NCBI GenBank assembly: GCA_029817715.1
Contig: JARUPY010000290.1
Coordinates: 1,736,001-1,800,000 of the forward strand
Length of the DNA: 64,000 bases
From: Melastoma dodecandrum
Lineage: Eukaryota; Streptophyta; Magnoliopsida; Myrtales; Melastomataceae
Direction: 5' to 3'
Shown here: positions 1 through 11,838 of the stretch, piece by piece
Numbering within the stretch: position 1 is the first letter of the stretch
Layout of the letters: each line of letters begins with the position of its first letter
Notes under the pieces: generated by a model
Database searches by the model: none
The model's input: only the letters and a program-made list of their open reading frames with translations
Told to the model about the DNA's origin: nothing
Translations under genes and position numbers: made by a program

Positions 1-589
1 AGGGTAGTCTACGAAGATCATAAAAGATCTTGACTCCGAGATTTTCGAAAAAGTGCTTATGAGGCCACGTTCCCATTATTTGAAATGACATTCTGATGGA
101 GAAAAATCTGAAAAATGTAGGGCTAAGGCCAAAAGTGCATGATTGTCTAAATAGCTCTCAGTTTTCGGTTCCCATCGCTCAGCTTTCCAGTCCCATGTTC
201 CCTGCATCCAAATGATCTTTTCATCAAACCTTCGTCCACATCCTCATCCATCACGCCACCGGAGATCAGATTCTACCGTTACCGGTCCACAAGTTCACAG
301 CATCAGCAGCAAGTCTACGACGTCTTCACTATCCACTTTTCCGATTGTAAGACATCGTTTGTTATCATTTGTTAATACAACCATCTGTATTTCTTTTACT
401 AACGACCACATCCGAACCCCTGTGAGTGTTCATGCCAAATATTTCTAACGTGCTCCGTTTCTGACGTGAACAACCTCCAACAGTTCGATAAAATAATGGC
501 GACGAGTCCCATTTTCGAAAGGCATAGCACGAACGTGCGGTACGAGGGAACACATTTTTTAAGGGAAAGTCTGGTTTCAAGTAGCTATC

Positions 590-910
590 GTCGGGTTTTC
601 TCCCTGTCTACGACTAGTAAAGTGTATTGAACACATATTTTGAGGGGACACAGTTAAGTATATGTCACAGATCTCCCTAACAGTAAACAAATAAGTTTGT
701 TTGCGTCATCATTGACATAACCATCTCTATTATAGTTCTATTCAGTCTCTCGGCAACGTCATTTTATTGACGTGTCATAAGAATAGTTAATTGTCTCGTA
801 ATTCCCTTCTCTTTACGATACTTTTCGAATTGTTCAGATAAATATCCGCATCCTCGATTAGTTTTAAGAGTCTTTGCTCTCATAACTGATCGATTCTCAA
901 CTTCATTTAC
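590..910 (-). pseudogene. Degenerate Ty1/copia integrase fragment
   Basis: Reading the minus strand from about 905 to 720 gives a nearly continuous copia integrase core: a KTLKTNRGCGYLSEQF stretch (normally RTDRGGEY), then KEKGITRQLTI, then a NDVAERLNRTIIEMV block. These correspond to the region around the second catalytic Asp and the Glu region of the copia DDE integrase. The block is interrupted by a TAA where the family has an amino acid after RQ, and by further stops and frame changes down to about 590 (a MMTQTNLF segment). No LTR, gag or reverse transcriptase could be tied to it, so this is an old truncated insertion. Positions 1-590 hold nothing I can recognise. Confidence 0.72.
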
Positions 911-1024
911 AAACCTCTTGAAGGAATTAATGCCTCAGACTTGTGCATGATTTGGATTTGTGGCATTCAACACATCCCCTCAAATCCAAAGACTACTCGA
1001 GCCAAGTGTTCACCAACTGGTCCA

Positions 1025-1905
1025 TTTCACGAATCTCAATAGGTGAGTCACTTTGGCAATCAAGCACCAACACTTCTCCTCAAACCCAAAACAACTTTCT
1101 AATAATTTCGAATATAAATTCACAAAGCATTCACCAACCATAAGATAACCGATTTCGTGAATTAGGCGAGAGTCGCTTTTAGGGATCTCAATAAGAGAGT
1201 CACTTTGGCAACGACGCACCCGTATTACTATGTGAAATTTCCTAACCCGAGATGCTTATTAAACATTCCCACTCAACTCGACAATTGAGTTGAATATTAA
1301 AGGACTTTACGAAAAATTATGTACACTCACAATCACTAAATACATATCGCACAAGCAGATTTCACGAATCTCAACGTGCAACTCACTTTGGCAACCAAAT
1401 GTCTATATCATCTTGTGAAATCTCCCAACCCCGGGATGCTCATAAAATCTTAAGCGATAACTCATAAGCAAAATGACATAATTAAGAAGGTCATGAACAC
1501 ATAATTAGTATTTGTGCCAACACATAAGCTCATATAAGACTTTCATATTATTTTTTAAAACGGAACCAAAAAAGACCGTAAATTTAAAATAACCTATAAA
1601 ATAGTGAGCAAATAGTCTAGTGACCATAAATTAAAGATTAATATAAATGACCTCCTCATAAGCACTCGAAATGTATCAAATACAAGATATCAAACAAATT
1701 TGGACAGAAAGGTCTCTACACCGGCAAACTCAAGTCTCCATACCCACAACAAGCTCAATAAAATCTTGCATGTTACTCTAAGTGAGCCACTTTGGTGGCC
1801 AAGCATTCAAAGCACAATTATGAGACTTTTCACTCACTAAGAACACGTGCGATTGTGAGAAAACTTCACTTCTGACTCTGGTTGAGCCACTTTGGCGGCC
1901 AAATA
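1025..1905. repeat. Irregularly spaced copies of a CACTTTGGC-type motif
   Basis: A short block of the form GAGTCACTTTGGCAACCAA, often preceded by TTCACGAATCTCAA, recurs near 1025-1063, 1174-1212, 1367-1400, 1775-1800 and 1876-1904. Spacing is irregular, so this is not a simple tandem array. It may be the decayed end of the copia remnant next to it or an LTR subrepeat. The stretch 1905-2880 is AT-rich with no recognisable gene. Confidence 0.4.
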
Positions 1906-2890
1906 ACTACAAAACAAATATAAAGTAACTGGCCAGATGCATGTGCCTGTGAAGTTAAACTGTCACTGCAAATGAGCCATGGAAACCATCCTGTCGAAAA
2001 TTGGTCGTGGTGGCATTATTTTGAGGTAGGAAACTGATAAACACATGGTAGCAACCTTCTCATACACCTTCATTAGAACATAACACATCCAAAGGTAAAG
2101 GCGTCCACCACTAGGATATGTGCCTAAAACCTGAGTGATCCTAATGGAACATTTGATATTGAGAGCTTGTTGATATCACCGATAGTCACATCTTTAAGTT
2201 TGGCTAACACTATCATATTATTTGTCCAATTTACCAGCACAAGAATGGTCAATGCAAGGAAGGTAACTGGCAAAAATACCTTGAGTCCCATTAAATAAAT
2301 CCTTAGATAGACATTAGAAGTCAATACCTTACATCCAATATCTTTTCGAAAGTATACTCTATCATTGAAAGGTTGAAGCCTCGATACAACAAATGTTATG
2401 AAGAATATTAGAGCGTTAAAGATATTGAGGCCGCCGAAAGCCTAATATTTTTGGAGTTGCCATCTATTCTGTTTACGAAAAATCTCTCCTAGTCGATCCT
2501 AGAACAAAAATTCTACGGATTTGGAGCGAAGCTCACAGTTCACAGCAAACGAATGTTATTATGCCCTGGTAAACAAAAGACCAAAAGGAAAGGGTCAAAC
2601 TTTATTAACATTTTTCAATCAGAATGGGGGATGCTTTCTAGGAAGACACTTTGGAATTACTTGAGGAACTGAATCGAGAAATAACTATGTCTAATTCGCT
2701 CCATGTAATCATATAATTTTCACATTAAAAATACACAATGGCCATATCCTCACAATTTTACCCTTATTGCTTTAACTCCCCACTTCAATAATTAAAATCC
2801 ACAACTCAAAAATTCTGATCAAACAACCCAAATCCCACAAAATATCAAGGAACACATAAAGACAAAATAGTCACTTGTTTTTGTTGAGGT

Positions 2891-2981
2891 CTAGTCGACT
2901 GATTTTTGTAGGCACAATTGACGAGCTTTTGTATGCCCGGTCGACCTACTTTTAGCCAATCGACAAGCTTTTGTAGGCACT
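2891..2981. repeat. Left part of a 23-bp tandem array
   Basis: About four imperfect copies of a roughly 23-bp unit, approximately TCGACGAGCTTTTGTAGGCA plus 2-3 bases. The array continues at 9965 on the other side of the copia element, so the element inserted into a pre-existing minisatellite. Unit length varies between 19 and 24 bp. Confidence 0.65.
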
Positions 2982-3066
2982 GTTAGGATTTTGTGACCCG
3001 AAGTCAGTTATATTGCGATTTGGATAATATTAAATTTGCTCATGAATATACGGAAGGGGAGAGAAT

Positions 3067-3292
3067 ATATCTCTTAGGGAAGATATATTGGATGATATTA
3101 AATTATGTCCCACACAGTGATTTCAAGGCGCTAAGGCGCCACCAAGGCGAGAAGGCCTCTCATTGCCCCGACGCTAGGCATATCTCTTGGGGGAGATATA
3201 TTGGATGATATTAAATTATATCTCATACAGTGATTTCAAGGCGCTAAGGCGCCACCAAGGCGAGAAGGCCTCTCATTGCCCTGACGCTAGGC
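3067..3292. repeat. 113-bp tandem duplication spanning the LTR-hAT junction
   Basis: Positions 3067-3179 and 3180-3292 are two copies of a segment made of about 48 bp of LTR followed by the first 65 bp of the hAT end. The 8-bp site before the hAT end is ATCTCATA in copy 2 (matching the far side of the hAT) but GTCCCACA in copy 1. Copy 2 is therefore the authentic junction and copy 1 is a diverged duplicate. Confidence 0.88.
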
Positions 3293-3315
3293 GCTAGTCG
3301 AGGCGCTAGGCTTTA
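3228..3315. repeat. hAT left terminal and subterminal repeat
   Basis: Starts CAGTGATTTCAAGGCGCTA and is followed by palindromic GGCGCC and CTAGGCG subrepeats, the kind of motif that hAT transposases bind. It pairs with 7702-7799. Confidence 0.85.
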
Positions 3316-3555
3316 ATACGCCAATGTATATACCATAGAACAATCTTTTATAATTGCATTCCAAATGTAAATGTCTTCTTAAATCAAAAAGAAAATTTCA
3401 TGGTTTAAAAACACACAATTCGCATCATCATCCATAATTCACATCAAAAAGCATCATCATCTACAATCCACATCAGTTCCAAATCCATGTCATCCGCATC
3501 TGCATATCAAGACCGAGTTCACTACAATCATCATCATCCAAGTCAACATCCTTTT

Positions 3556-4855
3556 CTAGCAAATTATCATTTCCAAGTTGTGGTTCATTGTCATCTTGGA
3601 CATCAACCTCGACTTCATCTCGAAGTATCTTTCGTGAGCTACTTGAAGTAGCTTGTCGCCTAGTTGAAGCAACTCCTTATTCTCCGTATAAGTTCTCATG
3701 GTGCTCAAAACACTATCACGATTATAAATAAATCCGACAAGGAAGATGGCATTTTGGACAGTTTTCTTCACATTCGGGAGCTTGCCGATATCTTCAAGCA
3801 TCAAGTCGATGCAATGAGCCTGTCGTCTCTTCGCCATCAATAATTTTCCAAGTTAGAGACAAATTGTTAAGAAGTTGCTCATTAGTGTCAGGAATGAATA
3901 AATGAGCATCAAAACCTTTTTTAAAGAAAATAAAATCTTACCGGCCAACACATAGTTTCTTCCATTATCTGTGACGACTTGCATGACATTTTGCTCTCAA
4001 ATTTCCTCCATAAAGCCATCTAGCAGTTCAAATAACTTTTCGCCTGTTTTAGAATAATCGGAAGCATCAACCGACTTGATAAACATCGTCCCCTTCACAC
4101 CACTCACAATGAAGTTAATCAGACAATGCTGCTTTCTATCAGTCCAACCATCTGACATTATAGAACACCCATATCGAGACCAACTATCAACATGATCTTT
4201 CATCATCTCCTTCGTAAAGGCAACCTTTCTTCAGGAGAGGTACTCACATCTCATAATAACTTGGGGGCATCAAATTAGGACCGTATATGGCAACCCCATC
4301 CAACATCTCCTCGAAGCTCTTTAATTTGACGGCACTCAAAGAAATACCAGCCTGATAAAACCATCAGGCAATGAGTTGAATGGTCCTCGAACGAGCTTCT
4401 TTATCAATGGCATCAGCTACACTCGTCTGCTTTGCCTTTCCCTTTTCCATTAAGAAGACATCCATAGGACCCTTACCATTCAATCATTTTCGAACTCTAC
4501 CTTCAAATACCGGATCACGTTCTCGCGCAACATCACCGCCAATAAACACATCAGGAAAACTCATGAAAACTGAATCATTTGAAGAAATACCAAAGCTTGC
4601 TGTTTTGGAGCTTTTTGATGTTGTCAACTGAGTAAGAAGCTCCTCTTTCACATCTTCGGGGCATTTGCGACATGCCTTTGCATTTTTAAACTTCCCGGCT
4701 TGATGTTGCTTAGCTCGGTGTATTCCCCCTTTCGATTTGTAACCACAAAACTTACATGTCACGGTATTGGGATCTTTCGGATCTTCAAGAAAATTGTACT
4801 TTCAGCCAATATCACGATCACGTTTGGGACCCCTATTATCACAATCTTCAGTCAT
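3556..4855 (-). pseudogene. hAT transposase remnant (BED finger, DUF659)
   Basis: A start ATG lies at 4855-4853. Reading down the minus strand: a BED-type zinc finger (TCKFCGYKSKGGIHRAKQH, with a Cys pair and His residues), a DUF659 segment (YGCSIMSDGWTDRK at about 4170, SVDASDYSKTGEK), and the start of the catalytic region (AHCIDLMLEDIGKLPNVKK at about 3810). These belong to the plant hAT transposase family. There are several breaks: a TGA where a Trp is expected just upstream of the finger, stops after the finger, and frame changes between blocks. The C-terminal dimerisation domain is absent. It cannot encode a working transposase. It sits on the minus strand of the hAT element, which suits a 5' end near 7799. 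Confidence 0.85.
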
Positions 4856-4968
4856 TTTGTATGATCAAACATAATCAGCAATCTTCCTGGTGAAATCAGA
4901 TCAACATCGACAATTGCGAAACTAGAAATCAGCAAAATTTTAAGATTCGACTAAATCATATCAATAAG

Positions 4969-6999
4969 TGTCGACCCCAGTCCCCTTCCCTAGTCTCCCC
5001 CAACTGAAAGGACCTATGGATTCCTAAAATAAAATTAATCGACCATTTCATTATTATTTGGAAGGAATTACCCAATTCGGTTATAATGGAGTTATAAAAA
5101 TTTATACAACGGAAGCTTTCTATCGAACATGTGAATAAACACGCATAGATTACTTCTATGACCTGCCAAAAACACGCAATAACGTTAGTTAAATGACTAA
5201 GTATGGCAACTCAAGCATGCAGAACCAAACGCCCATAACATCCCTTGACATATTTCAAAATCGAGACATCGTCTCAAAATTCCTACATACACCGTTGCGT
5301 TTCCAATTCCACAATGATCTCAACTAAGTTGTTTCTAACGGCATCCGGGAACGTTGTATGTCCAGCCTATGCACGCCCCATAAGAGCCTCAAGTTCATGT
5401 ACTTTCAGCCACACAACATCCCACTACCACGGATTAATCCATCCGGGTGCGTTAAACCATGGAACTTCCCTCTGTGGCTAAGCTTTTCGCCCAACTTTTC
5501 CAGCCAACTTGGCTGTCCAATACACCATTCTGAGGGCGGATTCATCTTGTCCAAACCCTCCTCATATCCGCCTCACAAGGCAGCCACGATACGTGGTTCG
5601 TTCGATCACTTTCATTTATCCGTGCATTCTGCACTTAATAAATCCTCCTCTCACCGAGGAGTATCAACTCCGGACCATCTATGAACAACCATAACAAGTC
5701 CCCTTTTCAGCCCATGTTCATTCAATAACATTATCCAATATTCATAAGTTCGCATCCACGAATGTTCGTGCTTGTTCGCAACCATCTCATTCGGAGTTTT
5801 AATCGTTCCTTTTCTCATTATCGATGGACCAGCCCGTCTATCCTCATTTGCCCTATTCCCAGCCTCAATTATATGCCAAGGTTTATACTCCGAATGAGCA
5901 GCCACATACCCGTACGAACACACGCGAAAACATTCATTTTTCAGCCCATCATACACGTACTAACTGGGACATTCATTTCCCGACCAGCCCACAATCACCA
6001 TGAGCATACTTCCATAAGTTAACATAACCCCAACCACATGCAAATAGATGAGTTCCCGCATGGCCAACCCCCACACGATTGCCATCCGACGCAAACACTC
6101 AACCACGAATCACCGGCCAGCCCACACGAGGTGCGAATCCGCTCATCCGTCGCATAATCGAGGGCCCGGGGTGCCATCTCCTATCATCCCAAGGGTCTGG
6201 CCAGCCCCTTTCCCTCACTCAACAACACATTCACAGCAAGCAAAACTCAAGGCGAATGAGTTTTATGGCCGTTTCGGAAGAAAAAAACGAAGGGAGTTGA
6301 GTACCGTACCTTTCTTCTTCTCTGGAGCAAAACCGCTCCAATTCTTTCCTTCTCCAAGCAACCTCTCCATGAAGGGGTCTCCTCACGCTCTTCTTTGACG
6401 CAATCCCTTATGTTTCGCTGCTTGAATTGTTCGCCGAACAAGCCCACCGGACCAGCCCCTTCTTCCTTCCTTTCTTCTTCTTCTTCTTTCTTCCTTTTTC
6501 TTTCTTCTTCTTCTTCTTCTTCTTCTTCCTCCCCCTTTTTCCCATTTTTCCTGCCTCACTAAGCTTCTTATTAGTGTCTCATAATGATGACAAGTGGGCC
6601 CCACCATCCATGGCTTGTGGAAGAAGCCTTGGGCTTGATTAACACTAATTAATCACTTTTAATTAGCACTAATAATCCAGCTTTATTAACGTAATTAATC
6701 CAACTCCTTAATCACTATTTTGTCATATTTGACCAGCTTAGTCGTGGTTCGAAAATTGTAGGATTTGTGGCCAAATTTCAACCATTAATCCGCACGAAAG
6801 TGGGCTGTCCGCGAGCGATGTCGACGAGTATTTGGGCAACTCTTTCGCGCACATCGACCACCCTTTCTCCGCTTCATATTATTCATTTTTTATCCACATT
6901 TGGGGCTGAACAATCATTGAATTTCTTGCCATAATCGATTTGATTCTAAACCATAACGTTAAGTACGTTTTAACCGCAACAACCCCAAGCTTATCGTCA
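4969..6999. mobile_element. Possible solo LTR inside the hAT (boundaries uncertain)
   Basis: A TG start at 4969 (TGTCGACCCCAGTCCCC) and a CA end at 6999 are flanked by TAAG on both sides (4965-4968 and 7000-7003). The interior differs from the hAT coding remnant, contains no coding domain I recognise and reads like a gypsy LTR. Four bases is short for a target duplication and other right ends are possible (an AATAAG copy occurs near 7669-7674). The many ORFs in 5245-6600 are low-complexity readings of this segment. Confidence 0.33.
6461..6535. repeat. TTC/CTT microsatellite
   Basis: A pyrimidine-rich tract of TTC/CTT triplets on the plus strand. On the minus strand it reads as a poly Arg/Lys/Glu ORF, which is an artefact of the repeat. 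Confidence 0.85.
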
Positions 7000-7701
7000 T
7001 AAGAACGAAAATATCAATCCGTCATTTACAAGGATACTTTCAAACATTACTCCCTCACTTATGAGGCTATCCATGTTGCTCATGGAAGTGTCCTTGGGCA
7101 TTGGACATCATTCTTAAGTATTGTTCGCATCATTCTATTTTTACGTATTCAAACCGTTCATTCATTTTTCCAGACTCAATCTTACCATCTCACGAATTTT
7201 CCGTTTTCATTACACATTCATACCATGGGGACAACACCATTTACATTCACAAACTAAAAAGAAAATATGAGTTATTACACAACCCTCAGCCCCCTCCTCT
7301 CCCCCAGTTCTCACTTCTCAGACGCCTCTCACTTAGTCCCCCACCCCCTAGCCCCTAGTCCCCTCCCCTCCTCTCCCCCTCCCCCCAGTTCTCAGACGCC
7401 CCTTCGCAATCCCCTCAGCCCCCTCCCCCAGTTCTCAGACTGAAAAGAACACGACTTTTCTACCCTCCCCTCCCCTCCCCTCCCTAACACAGCTCTCAGA
7501 CGAAAAACAACACAAAACCCATATAACAGGATGGAGTTAGGAAGGTGACTAACTTTCTTAATCGCCTCTTCCGCCGCCGGTGATCAAAGAGGGAGAGAGT
7601 CAGGTTCGGTGGGCTACGATTAGGGTTCGGCGGGAGAGGAACGGCGTTTCTTTTTGTCTTCGGGGCTTCAAATAAGGGGCAGAAGTGGGATGGGGGGAGG
7701 A

Positions 7702-7799
7702 GCGCCTTTTAAGCGCCTTGGCGCCTTGGACAAGGCGAGCGCAGGCCTCACCTCGCCCAAGCGCCTAGGCACACCTAGGCAAGCGCCTTGAAATCACTG
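7702..7799. repeat. hAT right terminal and subterminal repeat
   Basis: Ends GCGCCTTGAAATCACTG, the inverted copy of the 3228 end, preceded by CCTAGGC and GCGCCTTGG subrepeats. It is followed directly by the ATCTCATA duplication. Confidence 0.85.
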
Positions 7800-8120
7800 A
7801 TCTCATAATATATTTACCTGCCAGATTTCCGATATATGTGGAGCATCTATTCTATAAATATGTGTCTGCATAAGAAGCGAATGAAGATACAAGAGAGGGC
7901 AAATCCTTAGAGCACAGAAGAGGGATACACGAGTGGTTAGCGAGGATCTCAACCTAAGTTTGTACTCCATTGTTATAGTGAAATCTTCTTCTCCGCCCTT
8001 GGACGTAGGTCGATTGATCAAACCACGTAAATTCTTGGTCTCCTTATTTTCCTTTAACTTCTGATCAAGAACCGGATCCGGTTCGACTCGCTCCCGAGGG
8101 CTTCCGCGTGTGCCAACAAT

Positions 8121-8130
8121 TGGTATCAGA
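8121..8130 (+). promoter_or_regulatory. Primer binding site (tRNA-Met type)
   Basis: TGGTATCAGA two bases after the 5' LTR end matches the initiator tRNA-Met 3' end complement (family form TGGTATCAGAGC). Confidence 0.8.
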
Positions 8131-8154
8131 TCTCGGTTGTGTGTAACGAGATCC

Positions 8155-9415
8155 ATGGCTGGTGGCATGTTCGAGATCGAGAAGTTGGATGGGAGCATGA
8201 ATTTCGGCTTGTGGCAAGTCAAGATGAGGGCACTATTGGTAGAGGGTGGATTGGAAAAGGCACTTACAGATCAGTCGAAGAGCACTTCGAAGTTGAATTC
8301 TGACCAGTGAGAGGACATAGATGCTAGAGCGTTATCGGTGATTTAGCTATGTCGGTCCAACGAGGTTCTGACGAACGTACTCAAGGAGACGACAACGACC
8401 GAGCTTTAGAGTAAGCTGGAAAGTCTATACATGATGAGGATTCTGAGCAACAAACTTCTTTTCAGGAAAAAGTTCTTCATGCTCAGAATGACGGAAGGTA
8501 TGTCCGTTAAATCCTACCTGGAATATTGGTTGTCTGGTGTTATGTTCACTGCCAGCTTCCTTTCAGGGAAACGTTCTTGTATGGGAGAAGTGTTCTCACC
8601 GTTGACGATGTACGGTCTGCCCTTTTATCAAAAGATTAGAGTTGATGGGTGAAACAGGGCAACCGATGGTGGAGGCATTAACAATAAGCATGACCAGATC
8701 CAAGGGTAGCGACTAGGTAAGATGCTTCCATTGTGGTAAGCAAGGACACATAAAGAAAAACTGCAAGAAGCCAACAGAAAATGATGGAGGATTGCAAGAG
8801 TCAGCGACGGTTGCGGTGTATACCGGCGACAGTGATGCCAGAGACGGAGATGTACTCATGGCTAACGAGGTGCAGATTGTTGAAACCGAATCGGAGAGAT
8901 CATCGAACGAGGATTAGATTCTCGACTCGGGGAGTACTTTCTACATGAGTCCTCATAGGGCGATGTTCACCGCATACTGTTCCACTGCAGGTGGAGTGGT
9001 ACGCTTGGGAAATGGTCACAAGTGTAAGGTTGCAGGTGTGTGAATGTTTCGACTCAGAATGAAGGATGGAGTTGTGAGAGAGTTGGCAGGTGTCCAACGT
9101 GTACCTGACATCACGAGAAATATTATTCTTGAGTGTTTTAGATGTCAAAGGGTACGAATTTTCTGCTTCAGGTGAACCCCTCAATGTTTGCTGAGGAAGG
9201 CGGTTATGGATGACTGAGAGTCGATTAAAGAGCTTGTATGTTATGAGAGGTGTCGTTGTTATTACCACTATTGGGTCTTCTAGAAGGTGTCATGAACCTT
9301 TCAAGCGGAGTAATCAGTCATCGGAGAAACGGGGTAATAGGTCGCGAGCGCGGATAAGCAAGAAGATGTGGGTAATCAAGTCCGTCGTGGATGGGCCTGG
9401 ATGTTCCGTTGATTA
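8155..9415 (+). pseudogene. Copia gag and protease remnant
   Basis: The gag start is the ATG at 8155, giving MAGGMFEIEKLDGSMNF, then a typical gag N-terminus (WQVKMRALL). The frame breaks at 8308 and several times after. A CCHC zinc knuckle, CFHCGKQGHIKKNC, is visible at about 8723-8764. The protease motif follows at about 8917 as ILDSGSTFYMSP, where the catalytic DSG is intact but the family's Cys/Ala is replaced and an in-frame TAG precedes it. Downstream fragments (KSLYVMRGVVV, about 9230) match the segment before the integrase, which is then deleted. Not functional; any mobility would depend on proteins supplied elsewhere. Confidence 0.8.
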
Positions 9416-9524
9416 GGCTCGCAGGGCCTAGAGAAGAAGAAGGGAGATATTCACAGTTAGTCTCAGGGAAAGACCGGTACATGGAGTGACAATTCCTTAG
9501 TGGACTTCGGCCTAAGATGGAGTT

Positions 9525-9964
9525 TGTTAGGATTTTATGACCTGATGTCGGTTATATTACGATTTGAAAAATATTATATTCGCTAGTGAAATATATAGAA
9601 GGGGAGAGAATATATCTCTTGGAGATATATTGGATGATATTCGATTATATCTCATAATATATTTACCTGTCAGATTTTCGATATATTTGGGGCATCTATT
9701 CTATAAATAGGTGCCAGCATACAAGCGAATGAAGAGACAATAGAGAGCAAATCCTTAAAGCATATAAGAGGGATACACGAGTGTTTAGAGGGGGTCTCAA
9801 CCTAATTTTATACTCTATTGTTATAGTGAAATCTTCGTCTCCACCCGTAGACGTAGTTCGATTGACCGAACCACATAAATTTTGTCTTCTTATTTTTCGT
9901 TAACTTCCGATCAAGAACCGGATCCAGTTCAACTCACTTCCGAGGGCTTCTGCGCGCATCAATA
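9525..9964 (+). repeat. 3' LTR of the first copia element
   Basis: An intact 440-bp LTR, TGTTAGG to AATA, colinear with the split 5' LTR. The purine tract AAGATGGAG lies just before it. Confidence 0.9.
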
Positions 9965-10183
9965 GGCGCAATAGACGGGCTTCTGTAGGCACGATCGATG
10001 GACTTTTTTAGACACGGTTGATTGACTTTTGTCCGATCAACGAGCTTCTGTAAGAACCGTCGACCGATTTATTATACACCATGAACCGACTTCTGTAGAC
10101 ACCGTCCACAAGCTTTTGTGTACCCACTCGACTGTTTCTACGAATATAATTGACCGGCTTCTGTAAATTGCTCGATTGTGTCC
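9965..10183. repeat. Right part of the 23-bp tandem array
   Basis: About nine imperfect units, each close to TCGACNGGCTTCTGTAGGCA plus 2-3 bases, continuing the array interrupted at 2981. From 10183 to about 11800 I see no gene; a few poly-T/TTTC tracts occur (for example 10727-10750). Confidence 0.65.
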
Positions 10184-11838
10184 TAATCGAAAGAACAACA
10201 CATGCGTAAACATCTTCGAGGAAAGGACAACGACCCATAAAAATCACGAAAAAGGTATATGGAGAGACGGATGCCAAAAGCGACTCCTATTAATCGCCCT
10301 CCATTGTCTAACGTAACATGCCATAAGCTGTCTGGATGTGGATGGCTGCTCCTGTCCGATGCAAGCGGTTCCGGAGGCTTCATTTTCCGAATAAAACTGC
10401 AAAAGAAAGAACAATGACAGTGACTTCATGCCATAGGTAAACGAAAGACGGTAATGCCCTACGCGACAGGAAATGTACTCAATACTTTTCTAATTGACAC
10501 GACCCTTCTCCGACTCTCGCCGATCTGAGCATTTCCGGGCAGCGGGAACGGGATGCCTATGCGGACCCACCCTTTTGTCGTTTTGCATTCATAGCACATC
10601 TTGCATGGGCAATTGCCGGCACTTTTCGGTCGGGAACTAAAGAGGAAATATCTCGGGCTGACAAGAAAAACAGAACAATTTGACAGCCAATTTCACAATT
10701 CGCTTCTCCGGTCAAAGCCGCACTTTTTTTTCCTTTTGTTTTTGTTTTTTATTCCATTCTGTTTAGTTTTTAGTGCTTTATAGAGACATTATCATGACAA
10801 ATACCATTTAACTCCCCCTCTCTCTATAAAAGCTTTCTTTCCTGTGAACAATCTATCATTTTTCACCTTTGATCTTTATGGCTTTTCTAAGTTAGACTTT
10901 GACCTTCAAAGAAAGAAAAGTAGGAAATTTTTATTTCTTTGATTTAGACAAATTAGGGCAAATGATGACAAAAGAGGTTTTGGAATTTTTATTACAATTT
11001 GATTGATTCTGTCGGATCCACTCCAAAATGCCATTGGTAAAGGGGCCTGCTCATTTCAAAAGCAGAGGTTACATCGAGAAAAATCTTCCCTCCCTTCCCT
11101 AGGAAATTTTCAGGACAATGGGAGGGAATCCAAGTTATTATCCTCCTTGGTGTGTTGTATGTCTGCATCACAACATATTATTAATACTACTACTATTATC
11201 TCATTCACTTAAAATATTTGTCTCCATACAATCATGGGCATAGCTGGACAGTCGCCATCATATCATATACTTTTGTTTCCGGACATATATAATTTACCCA
11301 TGAAGTAGAACTTCTTCTTTGCTTTTTGCATGTGGGGTTTCATGTTTCTAGAATCCCCCGGGGTGTGTACAAAATTAACAACAAAAATCAACCCCCAATG
11401 CTCAAAAGAAAAACCCTAATCGGTTTGACTTTTCATAGGCCCGACCAAACCCAATGATGTCGGGTGCAATTAGTCAAATAACTGATTTCGCATGCTATGT
11501 GCTAATGCTACGTAGGGCAGTAGTATTTATGATCCGTAGTATGTTATTTCAGGAGAGGTTAAGTGTGAATATTTTTTTTTGGCATGGATTTAGTCCTGTA
11601 TGGGATCAGCAAGTTAATTTTAGGATCGCACATTCTTTAATCAATCAACTTGAATTAAAAGAGGAAGGACCCAAAATTAGGAAAAAGGCAGGGATGATGA
11701 TGATGATGATAAATCAAAGATTTAAAATGGTGGGTTTGTTTTTGAGGAGAATGCTTTTTGGGTGGTTTTGGTTTAAAAAGTCAATGGGCTTTCTTTCTTT
11801 ACTTTCTCCCCTCCCCCAGTTCGACAAACAGAGGGCGC

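Larger units (their letters stand above)
3228..7799 (-). mobile_element. hAT-superfamily DNA transposon
   Basis: The element begins CAGTGATTTCAAGGCGC at 3228 and ends with the inverted copy at 7799, giving the terminal CAGTG typical of many plant hAT elements. It is flanked by a perfect 8-bp duplication, ATCTCATA, at 3220-3227 and 7800-7807, the hAT target length. The subterminal regions (to about 3315, and from about 7702) are rich in GGCGC/CTAGGC subrepeats. The element sits in the 5' LTR of the copia element, so it is younger than that insertion. It encodes a broken transposase on the minus strand and is probably non-autonomous. Its interior also appears to carry other insertions (see 4969). 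Confidence 0.94.
2982..8118 (+). repeat. 5' LTR of the first copia element, split by the hAT insertion
   Basis: The left part is 2982-3227 (including a local duplication) and the right part is 7808-8118, colinear with the intact LTR at 9525-9964. Both carry a TATA-like CTATAAATA (about 7853 and 9701) that could be the LTR core promoter. Differences between LTRs are mostly transitions, as expected for methylated plant repeats. Confidence 0.9.
2982..9964 (+). mobile_element. Ty1/copia LTR retrotransposon, internally deleted, carrying a nested hAT
   Basis: The two LTRs begin TGTTAGGATTTT at 2982 and 9525 and end at 8118 (AACA) and 9964 (AATA, the C of the canonical CA mutated). The flanking 5-bp target duplications are GGCAC (2977-2981) and GGCGC (9965-9969), one transition apart. 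A tRNA-Met type primer site follows the 5' LTR and a short purine-rich tract (AAGATGGAG) precedes the 3' LTR. The internal region is only about 1.4 kb: gag, a zinc knuckle and the protease start remain, while integrase, reverse transcriptase and RNase H are missing. After subtracting the hAT (4572 bp), its 8-bp duplication and a 113-bp tandem duplication, the 5' LTR is 444 bp against 440 bp for the 3' LTR, which confirms the reconstruction. Confidence 0.93.

Noticed and set aside
5651..6300. ORFs between 5651 and 6300 as host exons
   Set aside because: No domain or splice structure was seen; they fall inside the hAT element, probably in a solo LTR.
6383..6642. Arg/Lys-rich and Phe-rich ORFs
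   Set aside because: They are translations of the TTC/CTT microsatellite on the two strands.
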